Source: Pseudomonas rhizophila | Lineage (GTDB): Bacteria; Pseudomonadota; Gammaproteobacteria; Pseudomonadales; Pseudomonadaceae | Assembly (NCBI RefSeq): GCF_003033885.1 | Contig: NZ_CP024081.1 | Coordinates: forward strand, 204,232-268,231 | Direction of reading: 5' to 3' | DNA: 64,000 nt | In this document: in pieces, positions 53,428-62,249 of the stretch | How positions within the stretch are numbered: the stretch's first letter is position 1 | Layout: every line of letters starts with the position of its first letter | Program-made: the position numbers and the translations under genes | Notes under the pieces: model-generated | The model's database searches: none | Seen by the model: the letters and a program-made list of their open reading frames with translations, nothing else | What the model was told of the DNA's origin: nothing

Positions 53428-55032
53428 CTATCGACGAACGACCAGATACAAACCAACGATGACCATGATGCCGGCGGGCCAGTGGCCCAGCTGACTCAAC
53501 GGACCCCCGCTCGCCAGTACTGCACCGCCACCCAGGTGAGCGGCGCCGAGCAGGCGCATGAACCAGTCGTCCCCGCGCTCTTTCCACGGCGGCGCGGGAT
53601 CGTGGGCGTGGGGTTGGGACATGCGTTCGAGCAGGTCGCGGGTCATGTTGGCCAGGTGCGGGAGCTGCTCGAACTGGCTCTGCACGTTGCCCAGCAAGGT
53701 TTTGGGGCTCACGCGCTCACGCATCCAGCGTTCGAGGAACGGCTGGGCGGTGTTCCACAGGTCCAGGTCCGGGTATAGCTGGCGACCAAGGCCTTCGATG
53801 TTCAGCAAGGTTTTCTGCAACAGTACCAACTGCGGCTGAACCTCCATATTGAAGCGACGCGCGGTCTGGAACAGGCGCATCAGCACCTGGCCGAATGAAA
53901 TATCTTTTAACGGTTTTTCGAAGATCGGTTCGCATACCGTGCGGATCGCCGCTTCGAATTCGTTGAGTTTGGTCTCGGCCGGCACCCAGCCGGAGTCGAT
54001 GTGCAGTTGCGCGACGCGGCGGTAGTCGCACTTGAAGAAGGCGAACAGGTTGCGGGCCAGATAGTCCTGGTCTTCGGGAGTCAGGCTGCCGACGATGCCG
54101 CAGTCGATGGCAATGTATTGCGGGCTCCACGGTTGCACGGTGCTGACAAAGATATTCCCCGGGTGCATGTCGGCGTGGAAGAAGCTGTCGCGGAACACCT
54201 GGGTGAAGAAGATTTCCACACCGCGCTCGGCCAGCAGTTTCATGTCGGTGCGCTGGTCGGCCAGGGTCGCCAGGTCGGTCACCTGGATGCCGTAGATACG
54301 CTCCATCACCAACACTTTCGGACGGCACCAGTCCCAATAGACTTGCGGCACATAGAGCAGCGGCGAGCCTTCGAAGTTACGGCGCAGTTGGCTGGCGTTG
54401 GCGGCTTCGCGCAGCAGATCGAGTTCGTCGTAGATGGTTTTTTCGTAGTCCAGGACCACGTCAACCGGATGCAACAGGCGCGCATCGGCCGACAGCCGCT
54501 CGGCGGCCCGGGCGAGAATGAACAGCCACGCCAGGTCCTGGGCAATGATCGGCTTGAGACCCGGGCGGATAACTTTCACCACCACTTCTTCGCCGCTCTT
54601 GAGCTGCGCAGCGTGAACCTGGGCCACGGAGGCCGAGGCCAACGGCTCGACGTCGAAACGGCTGAACACTTCGCTGATCTTCTTGCCCAGTTGTTCTTCG
54701 ATCAGGGCCACCGACACCTTTGAATCGAACGGCGGCACGCGGTCTTGAAGCATCATCAATTCATCGGCGATATCTTCGGGCAACAGGTCGCGACGAGTCG
54801 AGAGGATCTGCCCGAACTTGATGAAGATCGGTCCCAGGTCCTGCAAGGCCAGGCGCAGGCGTGCGCCGCGACTCAGGTCCAGCGTTCGCCGGGGAAACCA
54901 GCGCCACGGCAGCACGAAGCGCAGCGCCAGCAAAAACCAGGGCAGCGGCAGGGCGAACAGCAGGTCATCGAGGCGATAGCGGATCACGACGCGCTGGATG
55001 CGCAACAAACGGCGGACGGCAAGCAGCTTCAT
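53428..55032 (-). CDS. ubiB: Ubiquinone biosynthesis accessory kinase-like protein UbiB
   Basis: A 534-residue ADCK/ABC1-family atypical kinase-like protein needed for ubiquinone synthesis. The KFGQ motif ([16 protein letters not shown]) is near residues 70-85, with the Ala-rich nucleotide loop [12 protein letters not shown] following. The HADMHPGN catalytic-loop equivalent and the IDCG segment are present. C-terminal hydrophobic segments anchor it in the membrane. It is 3 bp after ubiJ. Confidence 0.97.
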   Translation of the reverse strand: MKLLAVRRLLRIQRVVIRYRLDDLLFALPLPWFLLALRFVLPWRWFPRRTLDLSRGARLRLALQDLGPIFIKFGQILSTRRDLLPEDIADELMMLQDRVPPFDSKVSVALIEEQLGKKISEVFSRFDVEPLASASVAQVHAAQLKSGEEVVVKVIRPGLKPIIAQDLAWLFILARAAERLSADARLLHPVDVVLDYEKTIYDELDLLREAANASQLRRNFEGSPLLYVPQVYWDWCRPKVLVMERIYGIQVTDLATLADQRTDMKLLAERGVEIFFTQVFRDSFFHADMHPGNIFVSTVQPWSPQYIAIDCGIVGSLTPEDQDYLARNLFAFFKCDYRRVAQLHIDSGWVPAETKLNEFEAAIRTVCEPIFEKPLKDISFGQVLMRLFQTARRFNMEVQPQLVLLQKTLLNIEGLGRQLYPDLDLWNTAQPFLERWMRERVSPKTLLGNVQSQFEQLPHLANMTRDLLERMSQPHAHDPAPPWKERGDDWFMRLLGAAHLGGGAVLASGGPLSQLGHWPAGIMVIVGLYLVVRR

Positions 55033-55035
55033 GCG

Positions 55036-55653
55036 TTATCGCTTGGTTTCAAGGGAGCGGGAAAGGCGCTCGAAACGCGCCTCGAGACGTTCCAGGTCAA
55101 GTTTGATCTGGTCCAGTTCATTAAAGCGGGCGTCGGCTTCGCGTTGGCCTACGAGAGTACGCGATTCCTCGGCCAGGTATTCACTCAGATTCTGCCCCAG
55201 GCTGGCGAAGCCTTGGCGATACCAGCGCGTGCGGCTGCGCAGATGGCCACTGAGTAGCTGAGTGGCCACCGGCCCGAGCCAGCGGGATACTTCATATTCC
55301 CAGTCCAGCTCCAGGTCCTGGAGAATCGCCGCCAGCTCCAGCAGCACGCCGCTGTCGCCGTCCAGTTCCACCTCAGGGCCATGCAGCACGGCGGTCTTGT
55401 CCTTGCTCAGGGCCAGGTTCACCAGGCTCGATGCCGGGGCGCGCAGGGTGCAGTGGGCCTCGGCTTCCCAGTGTGCGGCGAGCATCAGGCCTTCGTCGCT
55501 GGGCAGGATGAACAGCCGCAATGCGGGGCTGCGGCAATCCACCGCAATCACCTTGCCGCTCAAGTGCGCCAGGCGCGCCAGCGCCGTACTGTCCAGGCGC
55601 AGGACGCGATTGACGCCGAGTTCGACGCTGGCGAGCAGGCCGGTGAGCAGCAT
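55036..55653 (-). CDS. ubiJ: Ubiquinone biosynthesis accessory factor UbiJ
   Basis: A 205-residue protein: an N-terminal SCP2-like lipid-binding domain (about 15-115) and a C-terminal helical region (about 150-205) with coiled-coil-like heptads (DLERLEARFERLSRSLE). In E. coli UbiJ organises the aerobic Ubi complex with UbiK. Its ATG at 55653 shares one base with the ubiE stop (TGATG). The longer frame to 56004 lies inside ubiE and is rejected. Confidence 0.94.
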   Translation of the reverse strand: MLLTGLLASVELGVNRVLRLDSTALARLAHLSGKVIAVDCRSPALRLFILPSDEGLMLAAHWEAEAHCTLRAPASSLVNLALSKDKTAVLHGPEVELDGDSGVLLELAAILQDLELDWEYEVSRWLGPVATQLLSGHLRSRTRWYRQGFASLGQNLSEYLAEESRTLVGQREADARFNELDQIKLDLERLEARFERLSRSLETKR

Positions 55654-56423
55654 CAGGGCTTGATACCGCGGTGCAGGGCCACGATGCCCGAGGTCATGTT
55701 GTGGTAGGTCACGCGGTCGAAACCGGCCTCGACCATCATCGACTTCAGGGTTTCCTGATCCGGGTGCATGCGGATCGATTCGGCCAGGTAGCGATAGCTT
55801 TCCGAGTCGTTGGTGATCAGCTTGCCCATCAGTGGCATGAAGGCGAACGAGTAGGCGTCGTAGGCCTTGGACATCAGCGCGTTGGTCGGCTTGGAGAATT
55901 CCAGCACCAGCAGACGGCCGCCGGGTTTGAGGACTCGTAGCATCGAGCGCAGGGCGTCTTCCTTGTGGGTGACGTTGCGCAGGCCGAAGGCGATGGTGAC
56001 GCAATCGAAATGGTTGTCAGGGAAGGGCAGCTTCTCGGCGTCGGCCTGGACGAACTCGACATTGCCGGCCACACCCAGGTCCAGCAGGCGGTCACGACCG
56101 ACCTTGAGCATGGACTCGTTGATGTCGGCGAGCACCACCTGACCGGTCGGCCCGACAATGTGAGAAAACTTCTTCGTCAGGTCGCCGGTGCCGCCGGCGA
56201 TGTCCAGCACCCGATTGCCGCTGCGCACACCCGACAGTTCGATCGCGAAACGCTTCCACAGACGGTGCATGCCACCCGAGAGCAGATCGTTCATCAAGTC
56301 ATATTTGGCGGCTACCGAGTGGAAAACCTCAGCGACTTTTTCCGCCTTTTGGCTTTCCGGCACGTTCTTGAAGCCGAAGTGAGTGGTGGGTTCGGCATCG
56401 CTGCCTTTGCGCTGATCAGTCAT
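55653..56423 (-). CDS. ubiE: Ubiquinone/menaquinone C-methyltransferase UbiE
   Basis: C-methylates the benzoquinol ring in ubiquinone synthesis. It has 256 residues: motif [16 protein letters not shown] (about residues 72-86), the FAIELSGV segment, [14 protein letters not shown], and the [23 protein letters not shown] post-motif. The start at 56423 ([17 protein letters not shown]) fits the family; the frame to 56486 does not. It heads the ubiE-ubiJ-ubiB run and is divergent from the PHA-system gene. Confidence 0.97.
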   Translation of the reverse strand: MTDQRKGSDAEPTTHFGFKNVPESQKAEKVAEVFHSVAAKYDLMNDLLSGGMHRLWKRFAIELSGVRSGNRVLDIAGGTGDLTKKFSHIVGPTGQVVLADINESMLKVGRDRLLDLGVAGNVEFVQADAEKLPFPDNHFDCVTIAFGLRNVTHKEDALRSMLRVLKPGGRLLVLEFSKPTNALMSKAYDAYSFAFMPLMGKLITNDSESYRYLAESIRMHPDQETLKSMMVEAGFDRVTYHNMTSGIVALHRGIKP

Positions 56424-56578
56424 ATCGCTGTCACCAAAAAAGAATGCGGGACATTCTAATCCCGGTAGAGGGCTTTGTCTTGGCAAGCCTGAAGGTAAGA
56501 TGAGCGACCGCCGGGACGTTTTGACGCAGCCAGGGTCAGAAACGTGCAGGCAAGTCCCGATAAAACAGGAGTCATCAG

Positions 56579-56854
56579 ATGGCCCGTATAACAGTTGAGC
56601 GTGCCCACGGCCTGGGCAAGGAAGCGGCCCGCGCGAAAGCCGACCAGTTGGCGCAGAAACTGTCCGACAGCTATGGCCTGGAGCCGCAGTGGTCGGGCGA
56701 CACGCTGAAGCTCAAGCGCTCCGGGGTCAAAGGCGAGGTGCATGTGGGCGAGGACTCGATCCGCGTCGATGTCGAACTGGGCATGTTGATGTCGGCCATG
56801 AGCGGCACGATCAAGACGGAAATTGAAAAGGCGTTGGATAAAGCATTGGCTTGA
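56579..56854 (+). CDS. Polyhydroxyalkanoic acid system family protein
   Basis: A 91-residue protein of the PHA-system (PHA_gran_rgn) family: [28 protein letters not shown], then a beta-rich middle ([19 protein letters not shown]) and an amphipathic C-terminal helix. A CAGGAG site precedes the ATG. Position between ubiE and phaI is conserved. The molecular role is not settled. Convergence with ubiE does not occur; it is divergent from it, so it has its own promoter in the 155-bp gap. Confidence 0.85.
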   Translation: MARITVERAHGLGKEAARAKADQLAQKLSDSYGLEPQWSGDTLKLKRSGVKGEVHVGEDSIRVDVELGMLMSAMSGTIKTEIEKALDKALA

Positions 56855-56887
56855 TTGAAGAGATGACTCAAGTTCATCACTCATTCA

Positions 56888-56982
56888 CCTGTGGGAGCGA
56901 GCCTGCTCGCGATAGCGGCGTGTCATTCAACATCAATGTTGCCGGTCTATCGCCATCGCGAGCAGGCTCGCTCCCACAGGGG
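56888..56982. repeat. Inverted REP pair (REPIN) between the PHA-system gene and phaI
   Basis: Left arm with GTGGGAGCGAGCCTGCTCGC (56891-56910) and right arm with its reverse complement (ending 56978), separated by about 48 nt. It separates two plus-strand genes, so it may isolate phaI-phaF from the upstream transcript. Confidence 0.93.
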
Positions 56983-57007
56983 AAGTCATCACCTCGGATT
57001 CTGTGGC

Positions 57008-57044
57008 AGTAGTTAGGGTGCCGTTTCTAATTATTGTCACTACT
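57008..57044. promoter_or_regulatory. Inverted repeat upstream of phaI, possible regulator site
   Basis: AGTAGT (57008-57013) and ACTACT (57039-57044) face each other across 25 nt, about 65-100 bases before the phaI start. In P. putida the phaI promoter is bound by PhaD at an inverted repeat; I cannot confirm that this is the same site. Confidence 0.3.
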
Positions 57045-57106
57045 TTGTGCCTGAGCCCGACCGTGTACGGGCAGTTCCTCAAACCTGTTATCGAGTGAGG
57101 TGCACC

Positions 57107-57529
57107 ATGGCCAAAGTTATTTTGAAGAAAAAAACCGACGTTGAATCTTCCACGCTCAGCGACGTGAAAACGTACGCGCGCAAGATCTGGCTGGCGGGCC
57201 TGGGCGCCTACACCAAGGTCGGCCAGGAAGGCAGCGAGTACTTCCAGGAGTTGGTAAAAGCCGGTGAAGTTATTGAAACCAAAGGCAAAAAGAACATTGC
57301 CGGAAAACTCGAAGCGGCTAACAGCGAACTGATTGAAGCCAAGACTGACGTCAACACGTTCAAGGCCCGGGTTGAAGTACAACTCGATAAAGTCGAGAAG
57401 GTATTCGACGCCCGTGTTGCAAGTGCCTTGAATCGTATCGGCATTCCGTCTAAACATGACGTTGAGACACTCTCTGCTAAGCTCGATGAGCTGACGGCAT
57501 TGCTTGAACGTGTCGCGCGTAAACATTAA
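57107..57529 (+). CDS. phaI: PHA granule-associated phasin PhaI
   Basis: A 140-residue phasin that coats polyhydroxyalkanoate granules. It is helical, with the phasin segment YARKIWLAGLGAYTKVGQEG (residues about 22-41) and long coiled-coil-like stretches to the end. It has no Ala/Lys-rich tail, unlike PhaF. The ATG at 57107 follows a GTGAGGTG site; the in-frame start at 57047 has none. phaF follows after 10 bp. Confidence 0.95.
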   Translation: MAKVILKKKTDVESSTLSDVKTYARKIWLAGLGAYTKVGQEGSEYFQELVKAGEVIETKGKKNIAGKLEAANSELIEAKTDVNTFKARVEVQLDKVEKVFDARVASALNRIGIPSKHDVETLSAKLDELTALLERVARKH

Positions 57530-57539
57530 GGAGAACGGG

Positions 57540-58412
57540 ATGGCTGGCAAAAAAATCACCGAAAAAGAAGGCAGCTCGTGGGCCGGGAAGATTGAAAAAT
57601 ACTCCCGCAAAATCTGGCTTGCTGGTTTAGGCGTGTACTCGAAGATTGACACTGACGGCAGCAAACTCTTCGAGTCCCTGGTTAAGGACGGCGAGAAGGC
57701 CGAAAAACTCACCAAGACGGCGGTCGGCAAACAAGTCGATGCTGCCAAGGGCTCTGCCGAGTCCGCCAAGTCGCGAATCGGCGGCGTAAAAGATCGGGCG
57801 ATGGGCAAATGGGACGAACTGGAAGGGGCTTTCGACAAGCGCCTGAACAGCGCGATCTCTCGGCTGGGCGTGCCGAGCCGCAATGAAGTCAAGGCGCTGC
57901 ACAGCAAGGTCGACACCCTGACCAAGCAGATCGAAAAACTCACCGGCGCCAAGGTCGCGCCAGTGGCGGCCAAGACTGCGGCAGCCAAACCTGCCACCAA
58001 GACGGCAGCCAAGCCATTGGTCAAGGCCGCGGCGAAAGCCGTCGCTAAGCCTGCGGCAAAAGCAGCGGCCAAGCCGGCGGCGAAAACCGCAGCCGCCAAA
58101 CCTGCCGCCAAGGCAGCGGCCAAGCCGGTAGCAGCCAAACCCGCGACCAAAGCAGCGGCCAAGCCGGCTGCCAAAACCGCGGCCGCCAAACCTGCTGCCA
58201 AGCCTGCGGCAAAAGCGGCGGCCAAACCCGCCGCGGCGAAAAAGCCTGCGGTGAAAAAACCGGCTGCGCCAAAAGCTGCCGCACCGAAGGCGCCGACTGC
58301 TGCCGCCAAACCGGCCGCCCCGACGAGCCCCGCGAACTCCGCTTCGGCTCCGACTCCGGCGGTTACCCCGACCGCTGCGCCGGCTCCATCGACGCCTACC
58401 ACCCAGTCCTGA
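57540..58412 (+). CDS. phaF: PHA granule protein PhaF with histone-like tail
   Basis: A 290-residue protein that binds granules and nucleoid DNA and helps share granules between daughter cells. The N-terminal phasin domain (about 1-140) parallels PhaI (KYSRKIWLAGLGVYSKI). The C-terminal half (about 145-275) is a low-complexity run of AAAKPAAK and KPAAK-type repeats resembling histone H1, followed by a short Pro/Thr-rich end. An AAGGAGAACGGG site precedes the ATG at 57540. A terminator follows. Confidence 0.96.
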   Translation: MAGKKITEKEGSSWAGKIEKYSRKIWLAGLGVYSKIDTDGSKLFESLVKDGEKAEKLTKTAVGKQVDAAKGSAESAKSRIGGVKDRAMGKWDELEGAFDKRLNSAISRLGVPSRNEVKALHSKVDTLTKQIEKLTGAKVAPVAAKTAAAKPATKTAAKPLVKAAAKAVAKPAAKAAAKPAAKTAAAKPAAKAAAKPVAAKPATKAAAKPAAKTAAAKPAAKPAAKAAAKPAAAKKPAVKKPAAPKAAAPKAPTAAAKPAAPTSPANSASAPTPAVTPTAAPAPSTPTTQS

Positions 58413-58433
58413 TATCCAGGGCAAACAAAAACG

Positions 58434-58460
58434 CCCGGCCTGTGAAGGTCGGGTTTTTTT
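58434..58460 (+). terminator. Rho-independent terminator after phaF
   Basis: Stem CCCGGCC (58434-58440) with GGTCGGG (58447-58453; one G-T pair), a 6-nt loop and a run of seven Ts. It begins 21 bases after the phaF stop and separates it from convergent phaD. Confidence 0.85.
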
Positions 58461-58545
58461 ATGCGTATTCATTTGATGCACCGCAGAAGTGGGCTTGCTC
58501 CTACAGGGGGGCGGTGATGCAAATACTGAAATCACCCAGAAAACA

Positions 58546-58638
58546 TTGTGGGAGCGAGCCTGCTCGCGATAGCGGTGTGTCAGCCACATTGATGTTGGAT
58601 GTGCGTCCGCCATCGCGAGCAGGCTCGCTCCCACAAGG
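58546..58638. repeat. Inverted REP pair (REPIN) between phaF and phaD
   Basis: Full arms with TGTGGGAGCGAGCCTGCTCG (58547-58566) and its reverse complement (ending 58635), separated by about 50 nt. A broken half copy (GGGCTTGCTCCTACAGG, 58491-58507) lies just upstream. Convergent gap. Confidence 0.93.
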
Positions 58639-58657
58639 GATCTTCCTCTGCTGGTCG

Positions 58658-59278
58658 TTAGTCGTGCTCTTCCAGGTACCGCAACGCCAGTTGCTCGGTG
58701 GCAACCTTTGCCGCCGGCGGCAGATGCGGCGCTACCAGCATCATGACCTGATAGACCACCAGTCGAACTTCACCCTCGCGGTCGAGGATTCGCTGATAGT
58801 CCAGCGAGAACAGTAAGGTCATGGTGATCTGTTCCACCAGTTGCCCCAATGCCTGGGTATCGCTGACCAGCATCCCCTGGGCCTTGAGTTGCGCCAGCAG
58901 CGAGGCCAGGGTGCGTTTCAGGGCGTTGAGCAACTGGCGGATGCCCTTGGCCAGTTTTGGCAGGCGTCCGGCCAGGTTCGACAGGTCCTGGAACAGAAAC
59001 CGGTATTGAGCCAGCCGTTCGACGATCAGGTGCAGGAACAGCCAATAATCTTCCGGCGCCAGTTGTACATCTGCCGGTGGGTCCAGCAGCGGTGCCAGTT
59101 CGCCCTGGAAGCGCTCGAACAACCCGAGGATCAGGGGCTCCTTGCCATGAAAGTGGTAATAGAGATTGCCTGGGCTGATGCCTATTTCGTTGGCGACTTC
59201 CATGGTGGAAACGTTCGGTTCGCCCTTCTCATTGAACAACTGCAGGGCGCATTCAAGAATGCGGTCGCGGGTTTTCAT
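58658..59278 (-). CDS. phaD: TetR-family PHA regulator PhaD
   Basis: A 206-residue regulator that in P. putida activates phaC1 and phaI promoters, with its effector derived from fatty-acid metabolism. The N-terminal HTH (about residues 5-50) has the recognition segment ISPGNLYYHFHGK. The rest is helical. It lies 60 bp downstream of phaC2 on the same strand, last gene of phaC1-phaZ-phaC2-phaD. The name phaD is sometimes used for the depolymerase; here it means the TetR protein. Confidence 0.94.
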   Translation of the reverse strand: MKTRDRILECALQLFNEKGEPNVSTMEVANEIGISPGNLYYHFHGKEPLILGLFERFQGELAPLLDPPADVQLAPEDYWLFLHLIVERLAQYRFLFQDLSNLAGRLPKLAKGIRQLLNALKRTLASLLAQLKAQGMLVSDTQALGQLVEQITMTLLFSLDYQRILDREGEVRLVVYQVMMLVAPHLPPAAKVATEQLALRYLEEHD

Positions 59279-59338
59279 CCGGTCTTCTTAGTGATGGAAA
59301 TCGTGCCACGGCCCAGTGTCTGGCCGTGGAGTGAGCCC

Positions 59339-61021
59339 TTAGCGCACGCGCACATAGGTTCCCGGCGCCGCTTCCAGGGGCGGGTAGTTCGCGTTGCCCA
59401 GGGTCATCTGTGTTTCGCGTTGGGCGCCGGAGCGTTCCTGGACCCAACCCAGCCACTGGGTCCACCAACTGCCCTCGATGTGCTTGGCGTCGTAATACCA
59501 GGCCCGCGGGTCGCTGCTCAGTTTCGGGTTTTCGACGTAGTTGGCCTTGGGGTTGCCCGGCGGGTTGAGAATGCTTTGGACGTGACCGCTGTTGGACAGC
59601 ACGAAGCGCCGCTCGCCACCGAGCAACAGCGTTGAGCGATAGACCGCGTCCCATGGCGTGATGTGGTCATTGATGCCCGCCACGCTGAAGCTGTCCACCG
59701 TCACTTTTTGCAGGTCGATCGGTGTGCCGCACACTTCCAGGCCGCCGGGGTGGGTCAAGGGATTGTGCTTGAAGAAGTCCAGCAGGTCGCCATGGTAGGC
59801 CGCCGGCAGTCGGGTGCAGTCGTTGTTCCAGTAGAGGATGTCGAACGCCGGCGGCTCCTTGCCCAGCAGGTAGTTGTTGATGAAATAAGTCCAGATCAGG
59901 TCATTGGGGCGCATCCAGGCAAACACCCGGGCCATGTCGCGGCCATCGAGGATGCCTTTCTGATAGGAGCGGCGCTTGGCGGCTTCCAGGGTCTGCTCGT
60001 CAGTGAACAGCGTGGCGGGGCTCTCCATCTGGCTGTCCAGCAGGCTCACCAGGTAAGTGGCGCTGGCGACCCGGCGCAGTTGGCGCTTGGCTTGCAGATG
60101 GCCTTGCAGGGCGGCGATGGTCATGCCGCCCGCGCAGGCGCCCATCAGGTTGACCTCACGAGCGCCGGTGATCGCCCGGCAGACATTCATGGCTTCTTCC
60201 GTTGCCTCGACATAGCTGGACAGGCCCCATTCGCGATGACGTACATCGGGGTTGCGCCAACTGATGATGAACACCTGCAAACCGTTTTTCAGGGCGTACT
60301 GGACGAAGCTGTTGGAAGGGCTCAGGTCGAAGATGTAGAACTTGTTGATCTGCGGCGGCACGATCAGCAACGGCTTGGCGTATTGCTTTTCGCTCATGGA
60401 CTTGTACTGGATCAGCTCGAGCATTTCGTTGCGAAACACCACCGCCCCCGGTGTAGTCGCCAGGGTCTTGCCGACTTCGAAGGCATGAGGTGTGACTTGC
60501 CGCGGCAGCCCGTCATTGTGCAGCAGGTCGTCCACCAAGTGGCTGATGCCACGAATCAGGCTGGTACCGCCGGAATTGAACAGCTCCTTGACCGCCAGCG
60601 GGTTGAGCAAGGTATTGGAAGGCGATACGGCATCGTTGAGCAGGGCGAAAGCGAAGTGAGCCCGGGCACGGTCATCGGGGCTCATGTCGCATTCGTCGAT
60701 CCAGCTCTTCATCTGTTTCTGCCAGCTCAGGTAGGCCTGCAGGCTGCGACGATAGAACGGATTGAGCTCCCAGGTGGGATCGGCGAAACGCTTGTCGTTG
60801 GGGTTGGTGGGGTGCAGGGTTTCCCCTAGCAGCACGCGGCCCAACTGGCTGCCCAACTTCAACGCATGCCGGGCGCTGTGCACTGGGTTGCGCAAGCCGT
60901 GTACGGCAACACTGCGCAGGGTGGAAAGCAGGTCCCGGCCCCGCAGGCCGGTGACCGCACTTTGTGCGTTGATGAAGTTGGCAGGGGCGGGCATGGAACC
61001 CTTCGCCGGTTTGTCGCGCAT
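59339..61021 (-). CDS. phaC2: Class II PHA synthase PhaC2
   Basis: Polymerises medium-chain (R)-3-hydroxyacyl-CoA. It has 560 residues: a PhaC N-domain (about 1-200) and an alpha/beta hydrolase catalytic domain with lipase-like box GACAGGMT and nucleophile Cys296. The late acid and His are in the usual INDHITPWDAVYRS block (His-containing). It is paralogous to PhaC1 at the start of the cluster. It is 112 bp after phaZ and 60 bp before phaD. Confidence 0.97.
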   Translation of the reverse strand: MRDKPAKGSMPAPANFINAQSAVTGLRGRDLLSTLRSVAVHGLRNPVHSARHALKLGSQLGRVLLGETLHPTNPNDKRFADPTWELNPFYRRSLQAYLSWQKQMKSWIDECDMSPDDRARAHFAFALLNDAVSPSNTLLNPLAVKELFNSGGTSLIRGISHLVDDLLHNDGLPRQVTPHAFEVGKTLATTPGAVVFRNEMLELIQYKSMSEKQYAKPLLIVPPQINKFYIFDLSPSNSFVQYALKNGLQVFIISWRNPDVRHREWGLSSYVEATEEAMNVCRAITGAREVNLMGACAGGMTIAALQGHLQAKRQLRRVASATYLVSLLDSQMESPATLFTDEQTLEAAKRRSYQKGILDGRDMARVFAWMRPNDLIWTYFINNYLLGKEPPAFDILYWNNDCTRLPAAYHGDLLDFFKHNPLTHPGGLEVCGTPIDLQKVTVDSFSVAGINDHITPWDAVYRSTLLLGGERRFVLSNSGHVQSILNPPGNPKANYVENPKLSSDPRAWYYDAKHIEGSWWTQWLGWVQERSGAQRETQMTLGNANYPPLEAAPGTYVRVR

Positions 61022-61133
61022 GAGTCAACTCCTTCGTCATCAGGCTAAAAACAAACACACCGAACCAGACAACATAGTCGCTGTTCCGGGTAGTTGCGCG
61101 ATCCGGCGTCCTGCCAGGCGCTTTTGGGCGGTG

Positions 61134-61991
61134 TCAGCCGCCACCCAGCGGCGCGGGATGCGGGTGCATGACCGCGCGCTGACGTTCTTCCTCCAGAAAC
61201 TTCATGATGATCGGCGCCACAGCCTCGGCCCGGGTAATCAGGAACAGATGGCCGTCGTCGATGATGTGCAGCTGGGCGTTGGGGATGCGCCAGGCCAGCA
61301 TGCGCATGTTGATCAACGGGATCAGTGGATCGTCGTCGCCGGCGAGCACCAGGGTCGGCTGGTGGATCTTGTGCAGCCAGTGGATGCTGGTCCAGCCCAG
61401 GCCGGCGAACAGTTGCCAGTAATAACCCAGCTTGCCGGCCGAACGCACCTTGGCCGCATGACTGGCCGCCAGGCTGGGGTCGCGGCGGAACGAGCCGCCG
61501 TAGATCAGTGGGGCGATACGCATAACGTGGGACGGTTGCACGTAGCGCCGGGGGCTGGCCATCATCCACAGCACTTTCGGTTTGCCCGGCACCATCACTG
61601 CGCCAGCGGCGGTGGCCGCCAGCACCAGCTTTTTGCAGCGCTCAGGGTAGTCATGGGCAAATTGCTGGGCCAGGGCGCCGCCCCAGGACACGCCGATCAC
61701 GTTGACCTGTCCGTAATCGAGGTAATCGAGCATCCGCGCGGTGAGTTTTGCCAGGCCGGGAAAGCGATACGGCCGGCTGGGCGTCGACGAGCCGCCGACG
61801 CCGGGAACGTCAAAGGCGATGACTTCCAGGTCCGGGTCCAGGGCCTGGATGAACGGGAACACCAGCTCAAGGTTGGCGCCGATGCCGTTGAAAATCAGCA
61901 GGGGCGTCAAATGAGGCTTGCCGGGGCGTACCGCGGTGCGCAAGGTCTGGCCATCCAGATCGACGGTACGGAAGATGTACGGTTGCGGCAT
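61134..61991 (-). CDS. phaZ: Intracellular PHA depolymerase PhaZ
   Basis: Serine hydrolase that mobilises medium-chain PHA. The 285-residue alpha/beta hydrolase has the box GVSWGGALAQ with nucleophile Ser102, the VFPFIQALDPDLEVIAFDVPG segment, and a late IDDGHLFLITRAE with the catalytic His. It lies between phaC1 and phaC2, separated from phaC1 by a REPIN and from phaC2 by 112 bp. Storage and breakdown are thus encoded on one strand. Confidence 0.97.
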   Translation of the reverse strand: MPQPYIFRTVDLDGQTLRTAVRPGKPHLTPLLIFNGIGANLELVFPFIQALDPDLEVIAFDVPGVGGSSTPSRPYRFPGLAKLTARMLDYLDYGQVNVIGVSWGGALAQQFAHDYPERCKKLVLAATAAGAVMVPGKPKVLWMMASPRRYVQPSHVMRIAPLIYGGSFRRDPSLAASHAAKVRSAGKLGYYWQLFAGLGWTSIHWLHKIHQPTLVLAGDDDPLIPLINMRMLAWRIPNAQLHIIDDGHLFLITRAEAVAPIIMKFLEEERQRAVMHPHPAPLGGG

Positions 61992-62040
61992 GCTTCAAGC
62001 CCTGTGGGTTGGGTCGCTGTCTTTCATTTTTCCCCCGATC

Positions 62041-62133
62041 CCTGTGGGAGCGAGCCTGCTCGCGATAAGGCCGTTGCATTCAACATCACTGTTGCCTGAC
62101 GCACCGCTATCGCGAGCGGGCTCGCTCCCACAT
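62041..62133. repeat. Inverted REP pair (REPIN) between phaZ and phaC1
   Basis: Arms with TGTGGGAGCGAGCCTGCTCG (62043-62062) and an imperfect reverse complement with one change (ATCGCGAGCGGGCTCGCTCC), separated by about 48 nt. They are within the 258-bp gap between the phaC1 stop and the phaZ start, on the shared strand. The rest of the gap shows a small AACGCAAGTTTGCGTT palindrome (62148-62163) and no gene. Confidence 0.93.
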
Positions 62134-62249
62134 TGGATCTGCTGTTAACGCAAGTTTGCGTTCACCAGCGGCGTGGGCCTTGCATTAATGTCGGCTGTTG
62201 ACATGCTTTCGTGAGTAACCTCACGGCTGCAACAGACGAGTTGCACCAG

